Shown here piece after piece: positions 1-7,143 of a stretch of DNA of 64,000 nt. Under the pieces are notes generated by a model. It was not told where the DNA came from. It did no database searches and saw nothing but the letters and a program-made list of their open reading frames with translations. The DNA is from Planotetraspora phitsanulokensis. Lineage in GTDB: Bacteria; Actinomycetota; Actinomycetes; Streptosporangiales; Streptosporangiaceae. Position numbers and translations under genes: made by a program. The stretch lies in contig NZ_BOOP01000034.1 of assembly GCF_016863295.1 (NCBI RefSeq), positions 1 to 64,000 on the forward strand, given 5' to 3'. Positions within the stretch are counted from its first letter, which is position 1; each line of letters opens with the position of its first letter.

Positions 1-450
1 GGAAGCAAGACGATCGTCTGCCGCCTCGAACCCGACGTGGTCGTCCTGGGCGACCGGCTGCGCCTGGGCCGCCTGCTCACGAACCTCATCGACAACGCCG
101 AACGTCACGCCGAGGCCATGATCATGATCAATGGATGGCGAGCGGAGTGTGACGGCCAGCGTTTCCCGTACGGTGTCGCGGTGCTGGAGGTGATCGATGA
201 CGGGCCGGGCATCGAGCTGGACAAGCGCGAGCTGGTGTTCCAGCGGTTCGCCCGGCTGGACGCCGCCCGCAACAAAGACGCCGGGGGCTCAGGGCTCGGC
301 CTGCCGATCGCCCGTCAGATCGCCGAGGCGTGCGGAGGTGCGCTTCGGATCGAAGACAGCGACTGCGGCGCCCGCTTCGTCTTGCGCCTCCCGTGCTACC
401 GGGAGACCGACCCGCCCACACAGGATCCAGGCCAGATCTCCATGACGTAG
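1..450 (+). CDS. Sensor histidine kinase, C-terminal ATPase domain (5' end outside window)
   Basis: The frame is open from base 1 and ends at TAG 448-450, so the start and the H-box lie to the left of the window. What remains is a HATPase_c domain. The N-box (LLTNLIDNAERHA), G1 box (DDGPGI), F-box (ELVFQRFARLD) and G2 box (GSGLGLPIA) are all present, so ATP binding looks intact. It is the cytoplasmic catalytic end of a membrane sensor kinase. It resembles the kinase at 13348-14730 along its whole visible length (for example DKRELVFQRF and LRIEDS), so the two are paralogues. No response regulator follows it, and one could lie upstream of the window. Signal unknown. Confidence 0.9.
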   Translation, partial: GSKTIVCRLEPDVVVLGDRLRLGRLLTNLIDNAERHAEAMIMINGWRAECDGQRFPYGVAVLEVIDDGPGIELDKRELVFQRFARLDAARNKDAGGSGLGLPIARQIAEACGGALRIEDSDCGARFVLRLPCYRETDPPTQDPGQISMT

Positions 451-540
451 TCGGCGCGGGGTCGGGGAGTCAGTGACTCACGGTCACTCGACACACCCGG
501 TCCAGAGTCAACCCGTGGCCTGCACCCCCATTTTCGAGGC

Positions 541-768
541 CGACCGTCACGAGCACTCACGCTGCCGCAGGCCGAAGCTGTGGTGCGCGCCGCCGAACAG
601 GCTGGGCTACGCATACGCGCGTACATCCTGCTGTCTCTCCTCACAGGAGCACGCACCGAGGAAGATCGAGCACTGACCTGGTCCCACGTCGTCACGTTCG
701 ACGACCGGCGCAAGACGTCGCTGCCCGTCACCGAAGCCGGCTGGGATCACGCCGAGTTCGCCGTGTAA
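541..768 (+). pseudogene. Tyrosine recombinase (integrase) remnant
   Basis: The frame reads RALTLPQAEAVVRAAEQAG, then LLSLLTGARTEEDRALTWSH. This is the start of the catalytic domain of actinobacterial phage or ICE tyrosine integrases, including the first catalytic Arg in LLTGART. The reading frame is then lost and stops at 766-768. The conserved HxxR and Tyr regions are absent. No plausible start lies upstream in frame (only GTG 580, inside the domain). It is a non-functional scar of an integrated element. The tRNA-like repeats at 12.2, 13.1 and 35.4 kb would be natural partners for such an integrase, but that link is inference. Confidence 0.7.
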
Positions 769-778
769 GGCACAGATA

Positions 779-803
779 CCGCAGCATGCCTGCATGGCTG
801 CGG
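779..803. terminator. Hairpin, possible terminator
   Basis: Inverted repeat CCGCAGC / GCTGCGG with an 11 nt loop. It lies just after the integrase remnant and before the 3' end of the convergent MerR gene. No U-tract. It could terminate transcription from either side. Confidence 0.35.
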
Positions 804-874
804 CGCTGAACGGACAGAGGGGGCCCACCCTGCGCGACCGTGGTTAAACTCCCGTCACCCCTCCAAAGAGCCCG

Positions 875-1378
875 CTAACGGCCCACGATCAGCTGGTGAT
901 CTGCGGGGCTCACCTTGGTTTGGTCGTTCGTCACTGATGCAACCTGAGCCGCGGTCGGGTGAGGTGCAGTCTGCGTTGCGTCGGCAGGGTTGTACGGCGC
1001 CCAGGCGGGCTCACGCAGGGCAGGGCAGTGTTCGGGAGTTGGATGGTTCGCGATGTCGATCATGCGGTCGAGAGCGTCGCGTGCGGCGGCAAGGTCGGCC
1101 ATGGCGGCGGTGATGCGGTTGCGCTCCGATGCCAGCAGCTCGAAGGCCTTGGGGGAGGCGTGCCCGGTATCGACGCAGGGCAGCAGCTGCAGGATGGTCC
1201 GGCTGGGCAGGCCGGCGGTGAAGAACTGCTGGATCAGCCGGACACGTTCGACGGCTGACTCGGGGTAGGTTCGCTGGCCGCTGGGGGTGCGTTCCGAGGT
1301 GAGCAGACCCTGCTCTTCGTAGTACCGGAGAGCTCTGGTGCTGACCCCCGCCTGGTGTGCGATCTCGCCTATCCGCAT
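875..1378 (-). CDS. MerR family transcriptional regulator
   Basis: A 167 aa protein with an N-terminal winged helix (MRIGEIAHQAGVSTRALRYY, EEQGLL) typical of MerR, a dimerisation helix (about residues 75-115) and a Pro/Ala-rich tail. A single Cys sits in LLPCVD, at the same position as in the second MerR protein (61965-62357). A longer frame reaches 1432, but the start at 1378 has a clear Shine-Dalgarno (AGAGGAGG) and matches the family N-terminus. It is divergent from the SDR gene at 1508. An operator of the 19 bp-spacer MerR type lies between them, so it probably activates the SDR gene and controls itself. Inducer unknown. Confidence 0.9.
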   Translation of the reverse strand: MRIGEIAHQAGVSTRALRYYEEQGLLTSERTPSGQRTYPESAVERVRLIQQFFTAGLPSRTILQLLPCVDTGHASPKAFELLASERNRITAAMADLAAARDALDRMIDIANHPTPEHCPALREPAWAPYNPADATQTAPHPTAAQVASVTNDQTKVSPADHQLIVGR

Positions 1379-1415
1379 CTGCGTCCTCCTCTGATGGCGG
1401 CTTCGCGGCTCTCGA

Positions 1416-1447
1416 CTTGCCCTTGACGTCAATGTGAGGTTTTAGGT
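1416..1447 (+). promoter_or_regulatory. MerR-type operator/promoter between merR and SDR genes
   Basis: Read toward the SDR gene, a -35-like TTGCCC (1417-1422) and a -10-like TTAGGT (1442-1447) are separated by 19 bp. This long spacer is characteristic of MerR-activated promoters. The spacer contains TCAATGTGAGG. Over 24 bp (1416-1439) the site matches the one in front of the second MerR gene (61925-61948) at 20 positions, in the same orientation relative to merR. TSS positions are not visible from sequence. Confidence 0.6.
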
Positions 1448-1507
1448 TAGCCGATGCCGGGCCGGATGCGGCTCGCCCGAGAGACCTACGCAGGAAGCAA
1501 GGAACCC

Positions 1508-2233
1508 ATGAACGTCACCGACCAGATCGCCCTCGTCACTGGAGCCAACCGCGGTATCGGCCGTCAGTTCGTGCTCGAACTGCTCGAGCGCGGGGCGAGC
1601 AAGGTCTACGCGACGGCTCGCCGCCCCGAGAGCCTCGACTTCGACGACACCCGGGTGGTGCCGCTGCGACTCGACATTGTCGACCACGAGTCCGTCATCG
1701 CGGCAGCGGCGACCGCGCGCGATGTGACCCTCCTCGTCAACAACGCCGGCATCGCGACCGGTGCCGCCCTCGTCACGGGTGACGTGGACGAGGTCCACCG
1801 CGAGATGGACACGCACTTCTGGGGCACGCTCGACGTGATCCGCGAGTTCAGCCCCGTCCTCGCGGCCAACGGCGGAGGTGCAATCGTGAACGTCCTGTCG
1901 GCGCTGTCGTGGTTCGCCGGCCCGGGCACCGGCTCGTACTCCGCTGCCAAGGCTGCGGAGTGGAACATGACGAACGGCGTCCGTCTCGAGCTCGCGGCTC
2001 AGGGCACGCTCGTCCAAGGCGTCCTCCTCGGCGCCGCCGACACGGACATCATGGCCGGATACGACGGACCCAAGATCGATCCCCGCGACGTGCCGCGCCG
2101 CTCGCTCGACGGCCTGGCCGACGGCTCGATCGAGGTGATCGTCGATGACTGGACCGCAATGGTGAAGGCGTCGCTCGTCGGCGACCCCGCCGCGTTCTAC
2201 GCACAGATCACCGAGTTGCTCGGTGCGAGTTGA
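1508..2233 (+). CDS. SDR family NAD(P)-dependent oxidoreductase
   Basis: A 241 aa classical short-chain dehydrogenase. The cofactor motif is TGANRGIG, the structural motif NNAG, and the catalytic pair sits in YSAAK (Tyr/Lys), with a Ser about 13 residues earlier (LSALS). The ATG at 1508 follows AAGGAA with good spacing. An upstream in-frame ATG at 1454 has no ribosome site and would add a non-family extension. It is divergent from the MerR gene, the likely regulator. The substrate cannot be deduced. The second SDR at 40687 shares the VTGANRGIG core and the KVYATAR segment, so the two belong to one subfamily. Confidence 0.92.
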   Translation: MNVTDQIALVTGANRGIGRQFVLELLERGASKVYATARRPESLDFDDTRVVPLRLDIVDHESVIAAAATARDVTLLVNNAGIATGAALVTGDVDEVHREMDTHFWGTLDVIREFSPVLAANGGGAIVNVLSALSWFAGPGTGSYSAAKAAEWNMTNGVRLELAAQGTLVQGVLLGAADTDIMAGYDGPKIDPRDVPRRSLDGLADGSIEVIVDDWTAMVKASLVGDPAAFYAQITELLGAS

Positions 2234-2656
2234 GCAGCTCGGCCGGAGCTTCCTCTCGCGGAATCGAACATGACACCGCCTCCGGGTGCCCGCAGCAGCC
2301 GACGTGCGAGCTCGACGACGACGCCGGCGGCGGTGGGATATGCCGCACGTGGAAAAGACGACGTTGCGGGCTTCGGTGAGGAACCCGCCTGACGCTAGGG
2401 CGGCGATCTCCCGGCGGACGGCGGGTTCTGCAAGAGAGCGCCGTCCACTGGCCGTCGCCGACCAGCGGCGCAACAGCAGACTGTGGAAGATGGAAGCCTG
2501 GCTGATCCGTGGTCAAACTGTCGATGCTGGACCGCTCGCGGACACGCGATCGCCCCGAGACCGGCCCGGCTGGAGATGGACACCAACTGCCCGGCCATGG
2601 GGATGCGGACCCTCTCCTTGCATTTAGAACAAATATTCCGATGAGCGGAGACTGAC
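2234..2656. other. Intergenic region without a supported gene
   Basis: About 420 bp. Open frames on both strands here are Arg/Pro-rich with no recognisable domain or ribosome site. Near 2625-2640 the sequence turns A/T-rich (TTTAGAACAAATATTC), which could hold the promoter of the following XRE gene. Confidence 0.5.
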
Positions 2657-2698
2657 GACGCGAGCGTCACGAGCTCACTCGCGGCCAAGATCGAGTGG

Positions 2699-3091
2699 TT
2701 GATCCAGAATCGCTGGCCGGCGGGTAGCCGACTGCCGAAGAACAATGTCGAGGCCGCTGCGGCGATCTCGGAGGCGATGGGGGAGGATCTGTCGTCCACG
2801 ACGATCTGGAAGCTGAGGACGGGGAGATCCGACAACCCGCAGCTCAAGACCCTGAAAGCTCTGTCGACGTTCTTCGGCGTGCCCATCGGCTACTTCGGCG
2901 ACGACGACGAAGCGGAAGCGACCGCTGATCGCGTTGCCGCATCATCTTTAGTCGGCGAATCCGGCCTCAACCGGGAGGCCTTGCGAGCTCTGGTTGAGCT
3001 CTCCGACGGTGGCCGCCAACTCGTGGCTGACTTCATCATCAGCGCCGCGCGCCTCGAACAAGGTCGGAGAAAAGACGGCGGCGATGCCTAA
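2699..3091 (+). CDS. EspR-like XRE helix-turn-helix regulator, start codon doubtful
   Basis: Short DNA-binding regulator. The helix-turn-helix (about residues 20-65) includes DLSSTTIWKLRTGRSDNPQL, then LKALSTFFGVPIGYFGDDD, the signature of actinobacterial EspR-like regulators. The frame is open from 2657 and encodes VTSSLAAKIEWLIQNRWP, which looks like the native N-terminus. However, the expected start codon at 2666 is GTC rather than GTG, and no other ATG/GTG occurs before TTG 2699. No good ribosome site precedes 2699. The protein may be made from the TTG without its first 11 residues, or poorly made. The C-terminal half (residues 80-130) is a conserved regulatory tail. Confidence 0.7.
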   Translation: MIQNRWPAGSRLPKNNVEAAAAISEAMGEDLSSTTIWKLRTGRSDNPQLKTLKALSTFFGVPIGYFGDDDEAEATADRVAASSLVGESGLNREALRALVELSDGGRQLVADFIISAARLEQGRRKDGGDA

Positions 3092-3226
3092 CAATGGCGA
3101 TCCAGAGGTTGAACGCGCTGGCGGCCAGCGACCCTCGATGCACCCGTGGTGCGCAGCTGTCACGGGCGGCCTGTAAGAATTCAATAGCTTCGCCCATTCG
3201 CCGAATCGCGAACTTACCGTGAAGGC

Positions 3227-3463
3227 ATGTGGAAGGCCATCAAGATATTCGGCTTCATCGTGGGCGTATACGCCGTCGCCCGTGCCCTTGTCGAGCCATT
3301 CGTCATCGACATGTCCGATCCGGCGACGTATCAGGGCGACTGGGGTGGTCCCAGTCTGGGGGGAGTCCTTCTCGCACACTGTGGCCCGGGTGTCGTGGCG
3401 GCCGTGGTGATGATTTGGGCGCTTCTCCGCCGCCGGTCTAGATTCCGCAGCCAGAACCAGTGA
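3227..3463 (+). CDS. Small two-helix membrane protein, function unknown
   Basis: A 78 aa protein with two hydrophobic segments (about residues 5-25 and 48-68), separated by a polar loop (DMSDPATYQGDWGGPS) and ending in a basic tail (RRRSRFR). The topology suggests an integral membrane protein with the tail in the cytoplasm. Similar tiny proteins occur in related actinomycetes, but I know of no assigned role. It stands alone between the XRE gene and the interrupted hydrolase. Two other frames overlap it, but only this one has the hydrophobic pattern of a real protein. Confidence 0.7.
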   Translation: MWKAIKIFGFIVGVYAVARALVEPFVIDMSDPATYQGDWGGPSLGGVLLAHCGPGVVAAVVMIWALLRRRSRFRSQNQ

Positions 3464-3518
3464 GGCCGCCGTGTGGGGTATTCGACGACGGTGAAGCCGA
3501 GACGCTAGCGTCTCCGCC

Positions 3519-3893
3519 ATGGAGAACGTGATCGTCGTGCCGGGATTGGGCGGTTCCGGTCATGACCACTGGCAGTCCTACTGGCTCCGGGACCGGCGCG
3601 GCGCCGTTCGGGTCGAGCAGCGGGACTGGGAACGGCCGGACCGGGATGAGTGGGTTGCCGAATTGCACGACACGGTCCAGCGGGCCACAGGACCGGTCGT
3701 GCTGGTGGCACACAGCCTCGGCTGTCACACCGTCGCCCATTGGGCTCACCGACACGACGCCCAGGTCCGTGCGGCGCTGTTGGTGGCGCCGCCCGATATC
3801 GACTACTCGGCATCCCACGGCGCGCCGATCGCCGGCTTCGGCCCGCCCGCAGCGAACCCGTTGCCGTTCCCGACTGTCCTAGGGCCTGTCTGA
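3519..3893 (+). pseudogene. RBBP9/YdeN-like serine hydrolase, 5' part (interrupted by IS)
   Basis: First two thirds of an alpha/beta hydrolase of the RBBP9/YdeN type. It starts MENVIVVPGLGGSG, has the nucleophile elbow AHSLGCH (Ser) and continues VAAPP-like (LLVAPPDID). The frame runs into the insertion at 3883 and stops at TGA 3891-3893 inside the element. Joining 3519-3882 to 5683-5861 restores one uninterrupted 180 aa protein in frame, with one copy of CTAG at the junction. The Asp/His of the triad lie in the separated 3' part, so the gene is inactivated as it stands. Confidence 0.85.
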
Positions 3894-4773
3894 CAATTTG
3901 GCGTGGCGGAGCCAGAGCATGAGGCTGGCGATGGTGGCGCCGGCGAGGTAGCGGCTGGCGAGTTTGTCGAAGCGGGTGGCGATGGCTCGCCATTGCTTGA
4001 GCTTGCCGAAGCAGCGTTCGACCAGGTTGCGCTGCTTGTAGATGTCGGCGTCGAAGGCGTAGGAGCGGCCTCCCTGGTTGCCTCTACGTGCCCGGTTGGC
4101 GAGTTGGTCGCGGCGTTCGGGGATGACCGCTTTGATGCCGCGCCGGCGCAGGTAAGTGCGGATGCTGCGGGAGGAGTAGCCCTTATCTCCGAGCAGGATG
4201 TCGGGGCGGGTGCGGGGTCGGCCACCTGTTGGGCGGCTGATTCGTAAGGTGGCCATGACCGCTTCGAAGGCGGTGCAGTCGACCACGTTCCCGCCGGTCA
4301 CATGCAGGGCCATCGGCAGACCACGACCCTCGGTGATCAGGTGGAGCTTGGTGGTGAGTCCTCCGCGGGACCGTCCAAGGGCCTGCCGGATTTGCGAGTC
4401 CTTCGTATCGATCGTCCCGCTGTCATCCCCTTTTACGCGCACCGGCGGCATGCTGATGGGCCCGGGCGATGGTCGAGTCAATGCTGACGACCCACTCAAC
4501 GTTGCCGACCGAATCGTCCTTGACCTGCATCTGTTCCAGCAGTCGCGCCCAGGTGCCGTTCTCGTCCCAGCGCTTGAACCGCTCGTAACAGGTCTGCCAG
4601 GGCCCGTACCGCTCGGGAATGTCGCGCCACGGCGATCCGGTCCGCAGCCGCCACAAGATCCCATCGATGACCTGGCGGTGGTCACGCCACGGACGGCCGC
4701 GCGCGTCTGTGGCGGGTAACAGCGGCTCGATCCGCTGCCAGGCCTTATCGGTCAGCTCACCACGTCTCACCAC
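3879..4773 (-). CDS. IS5-family DDE transposase (two frames, programmed frameshift)
   Basis: OrfA (4423-4773) starts MVRRGELTDKAWQRIEPLLP, has the DUF4096-like N-terminal domain (WRDIPERYGPWQTCYERF) and the first catalytic Asp (SIDSTIARAHQ). The second frame carries the rest: LGDKGYSS (second Asp) and NLVERCFGKLKQWRAIATRF (catalytic Glu). The frames join around 4425-4440 at a run reading AAAAGGGG on the coding strand, a plausible slippery site. The C-terminus reads LSDRP and ends at TAG 3879-3881. That stop lies in the CTAG target duplication, not in the element. All DDE residues are present, so the enzyme may be active. Confidence 0.85.
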
Positions 4774-4820
4774 GAACGATCATCTAACCGCACCAGCAGA
4801 GATCATTTACCAGACAGGCC
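3883..4820 (-). mobile_element. IS5-family insertion sequence (IS427-like)
   Basis: 938 bp element. Both terminal repeats begin GGCCTGTCTG and then diverge (ACAATTTG at the left end, GTAAATGATC at the right). It encodes one DDE transposase in two overlapping frames. The right end abuts CTAA (4821-4824), the left end CTAG. Subgroup assignment comes from the two-frame organisation and the protein motifs. Confidence 0.82.
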
Positions 4821-4861
4821 CTAACCATGCGATTACCTGTTCGCGGCCACTATTCGTCGTC

Positions 4862-5506
4862 GTGAGTGAATCTTCTGACGAGGGCGGTCAGCCGGCGGCG
4901 TTCCCGCCGGCCTCCCCTCACCCCCCACCTCCTCTCTCCGGCGCTCCCGTGCGGGCCGGCTCGTACGGCAGGCTCCCGCCGTACCTGTTCGGCGTGCTCG
5001 CGCGAATGCAGATCGGACCGCGTGGCAACTCCAGGAACCTGTGGGTCGCCGTCGCCATGTTGGTGGTGGCCGTGGCGATCGTGTACCCCGGCGTCGTCCG
5101 CTACCTCGGCTCGGCTCAGCGGGACGACGCGGGAAGGGTGATCAGTAGCGGGTCGGTGCAGATCACCGGCATGCACGTCGGCGACTGCGTGGACGGCCTG
5201 GTCCTGGGCGGAACGCAGACCAGCGTGACGGCCACGCCGTGCGGCCAGCCGCATGAGGCCGAGGTCGTCGACCGGACGGCCGGGCCTTCGGGCGACTGGC
5301 CAGGCGTCGACGCCGTACGCGAAGGCGCCTTTTCCACCTGCGACGCGCAGATCGCCCAGAAAGTTCTGGGCGGCCCGTTGGCCGATCGGCTCGTGAGCGT
5401 GGTCTTCTTCCCCCATGACGAGGCGGCGTGGATCCGAGGGGATCCGATCACCTGCCTGGCGGTCGACAAGGACGGCGGCAAGCTGACCGGGCCGGTGGGC
5501 TCATGA
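4862..5506 (+). CDS. Septum formation family membrane protein (passenger gene)
   Basis: A 214 aa protein: a Pro-rich cytoplasmic N-terminus (residues 1-55), one membrane helix (LWVAVAMLVVAVAIVYPGVV, about 60-80), then an extracellular domain starting VGDCVDG with CGQPHEAEVVD, a Cys near CDAQIAQKVLG and a final Cys (ITCLAVD). This is the pattern of the actinobacterial septum-formation domain (PF13845-like). The GTG at 4862 opens the family-like N-terminus, and the longer frame upstream runs through the IS end. It sits inside the composite element, oriented opposite to the transposase, and is followed by a strong hairpin, so it is a self-contained transcription unit. Precise role unknown. Confidence 0.75.
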   Translation: MSESSDEGGQPAAFPPASPHPPPPLSGAPVRAGSYGRLPPYLFGVLARMQIGPRGNSRNLWVAVAMLVVAVAIVYPGVVRYLGSAQRDDAGRVISSGSVQITGMHVGDCVDGLVLGGTQTSVTATPCGQPHEAEVVDRTAGPSGDWPGVDAVREGAFSTCDAQIAQKVLGGPLADRLVSVVFFPHDEAAWIRGDPITCLAVDKDGGKLTGPVGS

Positions 5507-5507
5507 C

Positions 5508-5542
5508 GGAAGGGGGCGGTTGCGGCTGAAACCGCCCCCTTC
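5508..5542 (+). terminator. Strong hairpin after the passenger gene
   Basis: Perfect 14 bp inverted repeat GGAAGGGGGCGGTT / AACCGCCCCCTTCC with a 7 nt loop, two bases after the stop of the septum-formation-like gene. No U-tract, as is common for high-GC terminators. Confidence 0.75.
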
Positions 5543-5558
5543 CCTGAGAGCACGCCGG

Positions 5559-5678
5559 GCTCAAGCAATGGCGAGCCATCGCCACCCGCTTCGACAAACT
5601 CGCCAGCCGCTACCTCGCCGGCGCCACCATCGCCAGCCTCATGCTCTGGCTCCGCCACGCCGAATTGTCAGACAGGCC
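5559..5678 (+). repeat. Inverted 120 bp terminal fragment of the IS5-family element
   Basis: Matches the complement of 3883-4002 with one visible mismatch (GAATTG against AAATTG near the tip). It encodes only the transposase C-terminus. It provides the right end of the composite element and lies directly against CTAG 5679-5682. Confidence 0.88.
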
Positions 5679-5681
5679 CTA

Positions 5682-5861
5682 GCGGCCAGCAGCACCGACC
5701 CCTGGGCAGAGATCAACTGGTCCCGCCTGCTGGCCAAACAGTGGGGCGCAAGGTTCGTGAACCTCGGCGACGTCGGCCATGTCAACCCCGAGGCCGGCTT
5801 CGGTCCATGGCCCCAGGGTGAGGAACTGCTCCGAGACCTCCTTACCGAGACCGCCGACTGA
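5682..5861 (+). pseudogene. RBBP9/YdeN-like serine hydrolase, 3' part
   Basis: Continuation of the gene at 3519. It reads AASSTDPWAEINWSRLLAKQ and then GDVGHVNPEAGFG, with the Asp (STDPW) and His (GHVNPEAG) expected for the RBBP9 catalytic triad. It ends at TGA 5859-5861. Its frame is exactly continuous with 3519-3882 once the element and one CTAG are removed. No start codon of its own. Confidence 0.85.
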
Positions 5862-6040
5862 GGTCACACGTGTTCGGTGCCGGCTCTGCCGCCATGATCA
5901 CCATTTTTCACGTTTCCGGCCCGTCACCTGGCTCACTCCCGTCTTTCTCGTAGCGCTTACTGTCGTCACCGGTCTTGATCCGCGAGAGGTGGGGCTACGT
6001 GGTGGTGCACTGGGCTTGATCCGGTTTGACGGACATCTGA

Positions 6041-6274
6041 GATCAGGGGTTCGTCCGTCGGTCGATCGGCCAGGTGGCCAAGGACTTCGATCTGACCGAC
6101 ACCGCGGTGCGGGACTGGGTCCGCCAGGCCGAGGTCGACGCCGGAGCCCGTGACGGACTGACCAGCAGCGAACGCGAAGAACTGGCCGCATTGCGGCGGG
6201 AGAACCGCCGGCTGCGCGAGGACGTCGACATCCTCAAGCGGGCCACGGCTTTCTTCGCGAAGGAGACCCGGTGA
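6041..6274 (+). pseudogene. IS3-family OrfA, N-terminally truncated
   Basis: The open frame after TGA 6038-6040 reads RRSIGQVAKDFDLTDTAVRD, a helix-turn-helix of IS3 OrfA. It continues into the leucine-zipper region LAALRRENRRLREDVDILKR and ends ATAFFAKETR, the standard OrfA terminus. The usual first 15-20 residues and an ATG are missing. GTG 6074 would lose part of the helix-turn-helix. It overlaps the OrfB start by 4 bp, as in intact elements. Confidence 0.75.
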
Positions 6275-6720
6275 GCGTTGACCTGTTCATCGAGGCGGAG
6301 AAGCAGGGCGGCCACAACGTCAAACGGGCGTGTGAGCTGCTGGACGTCTCCCGCGCCGCCTTCTACGCCCGCCGCAACGCTGCTCCTGGCCCTCGCGCTG
6401 TCCGCGACAAAGAGTTGAGCGAACGCATCGGCGCCGTCCACCGCGAATCGCACGGAACCTACGGCGCGCCGCGCATCCACGCGGCCCTGCAGCACGAAGG
6501 CGAACGATGCGGACGCCGACGCGTGCCCGGCTGATGTGCGCGCTGGGATTACAGGGCAGACACCGGCGGCGCGGCAGATCACCACGATCCCCGCCCCGCA
6601 CCGCCGCCCGCACCGCGATCTACGAGTTCATCGAGAGCTGGTACAACCTACGACGTCTGCACAGCAGCCTCGGCTACGGCGGCACCGGGGGAGTGGCGTC
6701 CGGCTTGCCGTCCATGTCGA
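6271..6720 (+). pseudogene. IS3-family OrfB with catalytic core deleted
   Basis: Begins MSVDLFIEAEKQGGHNVKRA with the HTH_21 segment CELLDVSRAAFYARRN and ESHGTYGAPRIHAAL. The frame then breaks near 6505-6534. A later frame gives AIYEFIESWYNLRRLHSSLG, the conserved C-terminal end. The whole rve/DDE core (about 130 residues, with all three catalytic acids) is absent, so the remnant cannot catalyse transposition. Confidence 0.78.
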
Positions 6721-6760
6721 CGTGCGACCTGAGCTTGTTCCGCTTTGACGGACACCGTTG

Positions 6761-6980
6761 GCGTGGTGGTCAGGCCGCGCGAGTGCCGGTGAACGTCGCC
6801 GATGCGCTCACTCAGTTCCTCATCGCGTGATCTTCTCCTTTACGGAGCAGCGAGTACGGGGGTGCCCTCCTCGAGGGTTTCCGGACCCTCTTCGAAGAGG
6901 AGTCAGAAGCAGGTGGTGGCCAGGCTCGTCACGCCGCCGGCCTCATCTCGTACGTCTCGCCCGTCCCCCAGAAATACGTC
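6761..6980. other. Intergenic region without a supported gene
   Basis: Between the IS3 remnant and the ROK fragment. Frames on either strand show no recognisable domain. A short minus-strand stretch (DDVVIETYFWGTGETYEMRP, about 6940-7000) looks protein-like and may be frameshifted remains of the same ROK gene, but cannot be assigned. Confidence 0.4.
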
Positions 6981-7109
6981 TCAATCACCACGTCGTCCGG
7001 TGACGGCACCCACGACACGTACGAGCCCGGCCCGCTCGATATCGGCGAGCGCGAACGAGACCGGGGGCTTGGACAGTCGCGACTCTCGGGCGAGTTGGGC
7101 ACGGAAAGA
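6981..7109 (-). pseudogene. ROK-family repressor remnant (N-terminal winged helix)
   Basis: The 42-residue open stretch reads AQLARESRLSKPPVSFALAD followed by IERAGLVRVVGAVTGRRGD. This is the winged helix of ROK/NagC-type repressors (usual form AELARATGLSKPTVS-ALADLERAGLV). A stop at 7110-7112 cuts off the N-terminus and another at 6981-6983 removes the entire sugar-binding domain. It is divergent from the glucosaminidase gene, where a regulator would be expected. Chitosanase genes in Streptomyces are known to be governed by a ROK protein (CsnR), so this is probably the lost local regulator. Confidence 0.55.
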
Positions 7110-7112
7110 TCA

Positions 7113-7143
7113 TTGACATTCGTTAGGGAGGCTTACAAACTAT
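7113..7143 (+). promoter_or_regulatory. Putative promoter and ROK-type operator upstream of the glucosaminidase gene
   Basis: TTGACA (7113-7118) is a consensus -35. Downstream, TTAGGGAGGCTTACAAA matches the palindromic ROK/CsnR-like pattern TTAGGAAAGTTTCCTAA at 12 of 17 positions. The -10 is not clear (AACTAT with 19 bp spacing is the best candidate). The operator assignment rests on memory of the family pattern and on the neighbouring ROK remnant. Confidence 0.4.

Larger units (their letters stand above)
3883..5678. mobile_element. Composite IS5-family element with passenger gene, CTAG target duplication
   Basis: A complete IS (3883-4820), a 0.74 kb passenger segment, and a 120 bp inverted terminal fragment of the same IS (5559-5678). 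The outer ends are mirror images (GGCCTGTCTGACAATT on the left, its complement on the right). They are flanked by CTAG at 3879-3882 and 5679-5682. Removing the element plus one CTAG reconstitutes the hydrolase reading frame exactly. The segment therefore transposed as a unit, using the short fragment as its second end. The passenger is the septum-formation-like gene at 4862-5506. Confidence 0.85.
6020..6760 (+). mobile_element. Decayed IS3-family element
   Basis: Holds a 5'-truncated OrfA and an OrfB whose catalytic core is deleted. The sequence at both sides is similar (CCGGTTTGACGGACA near 6021, CCGCTTTGACGGACA near 6740), which may be the terminal repeats. No clear target duplication was found. 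Not autonomous. Confidence 0.65.
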
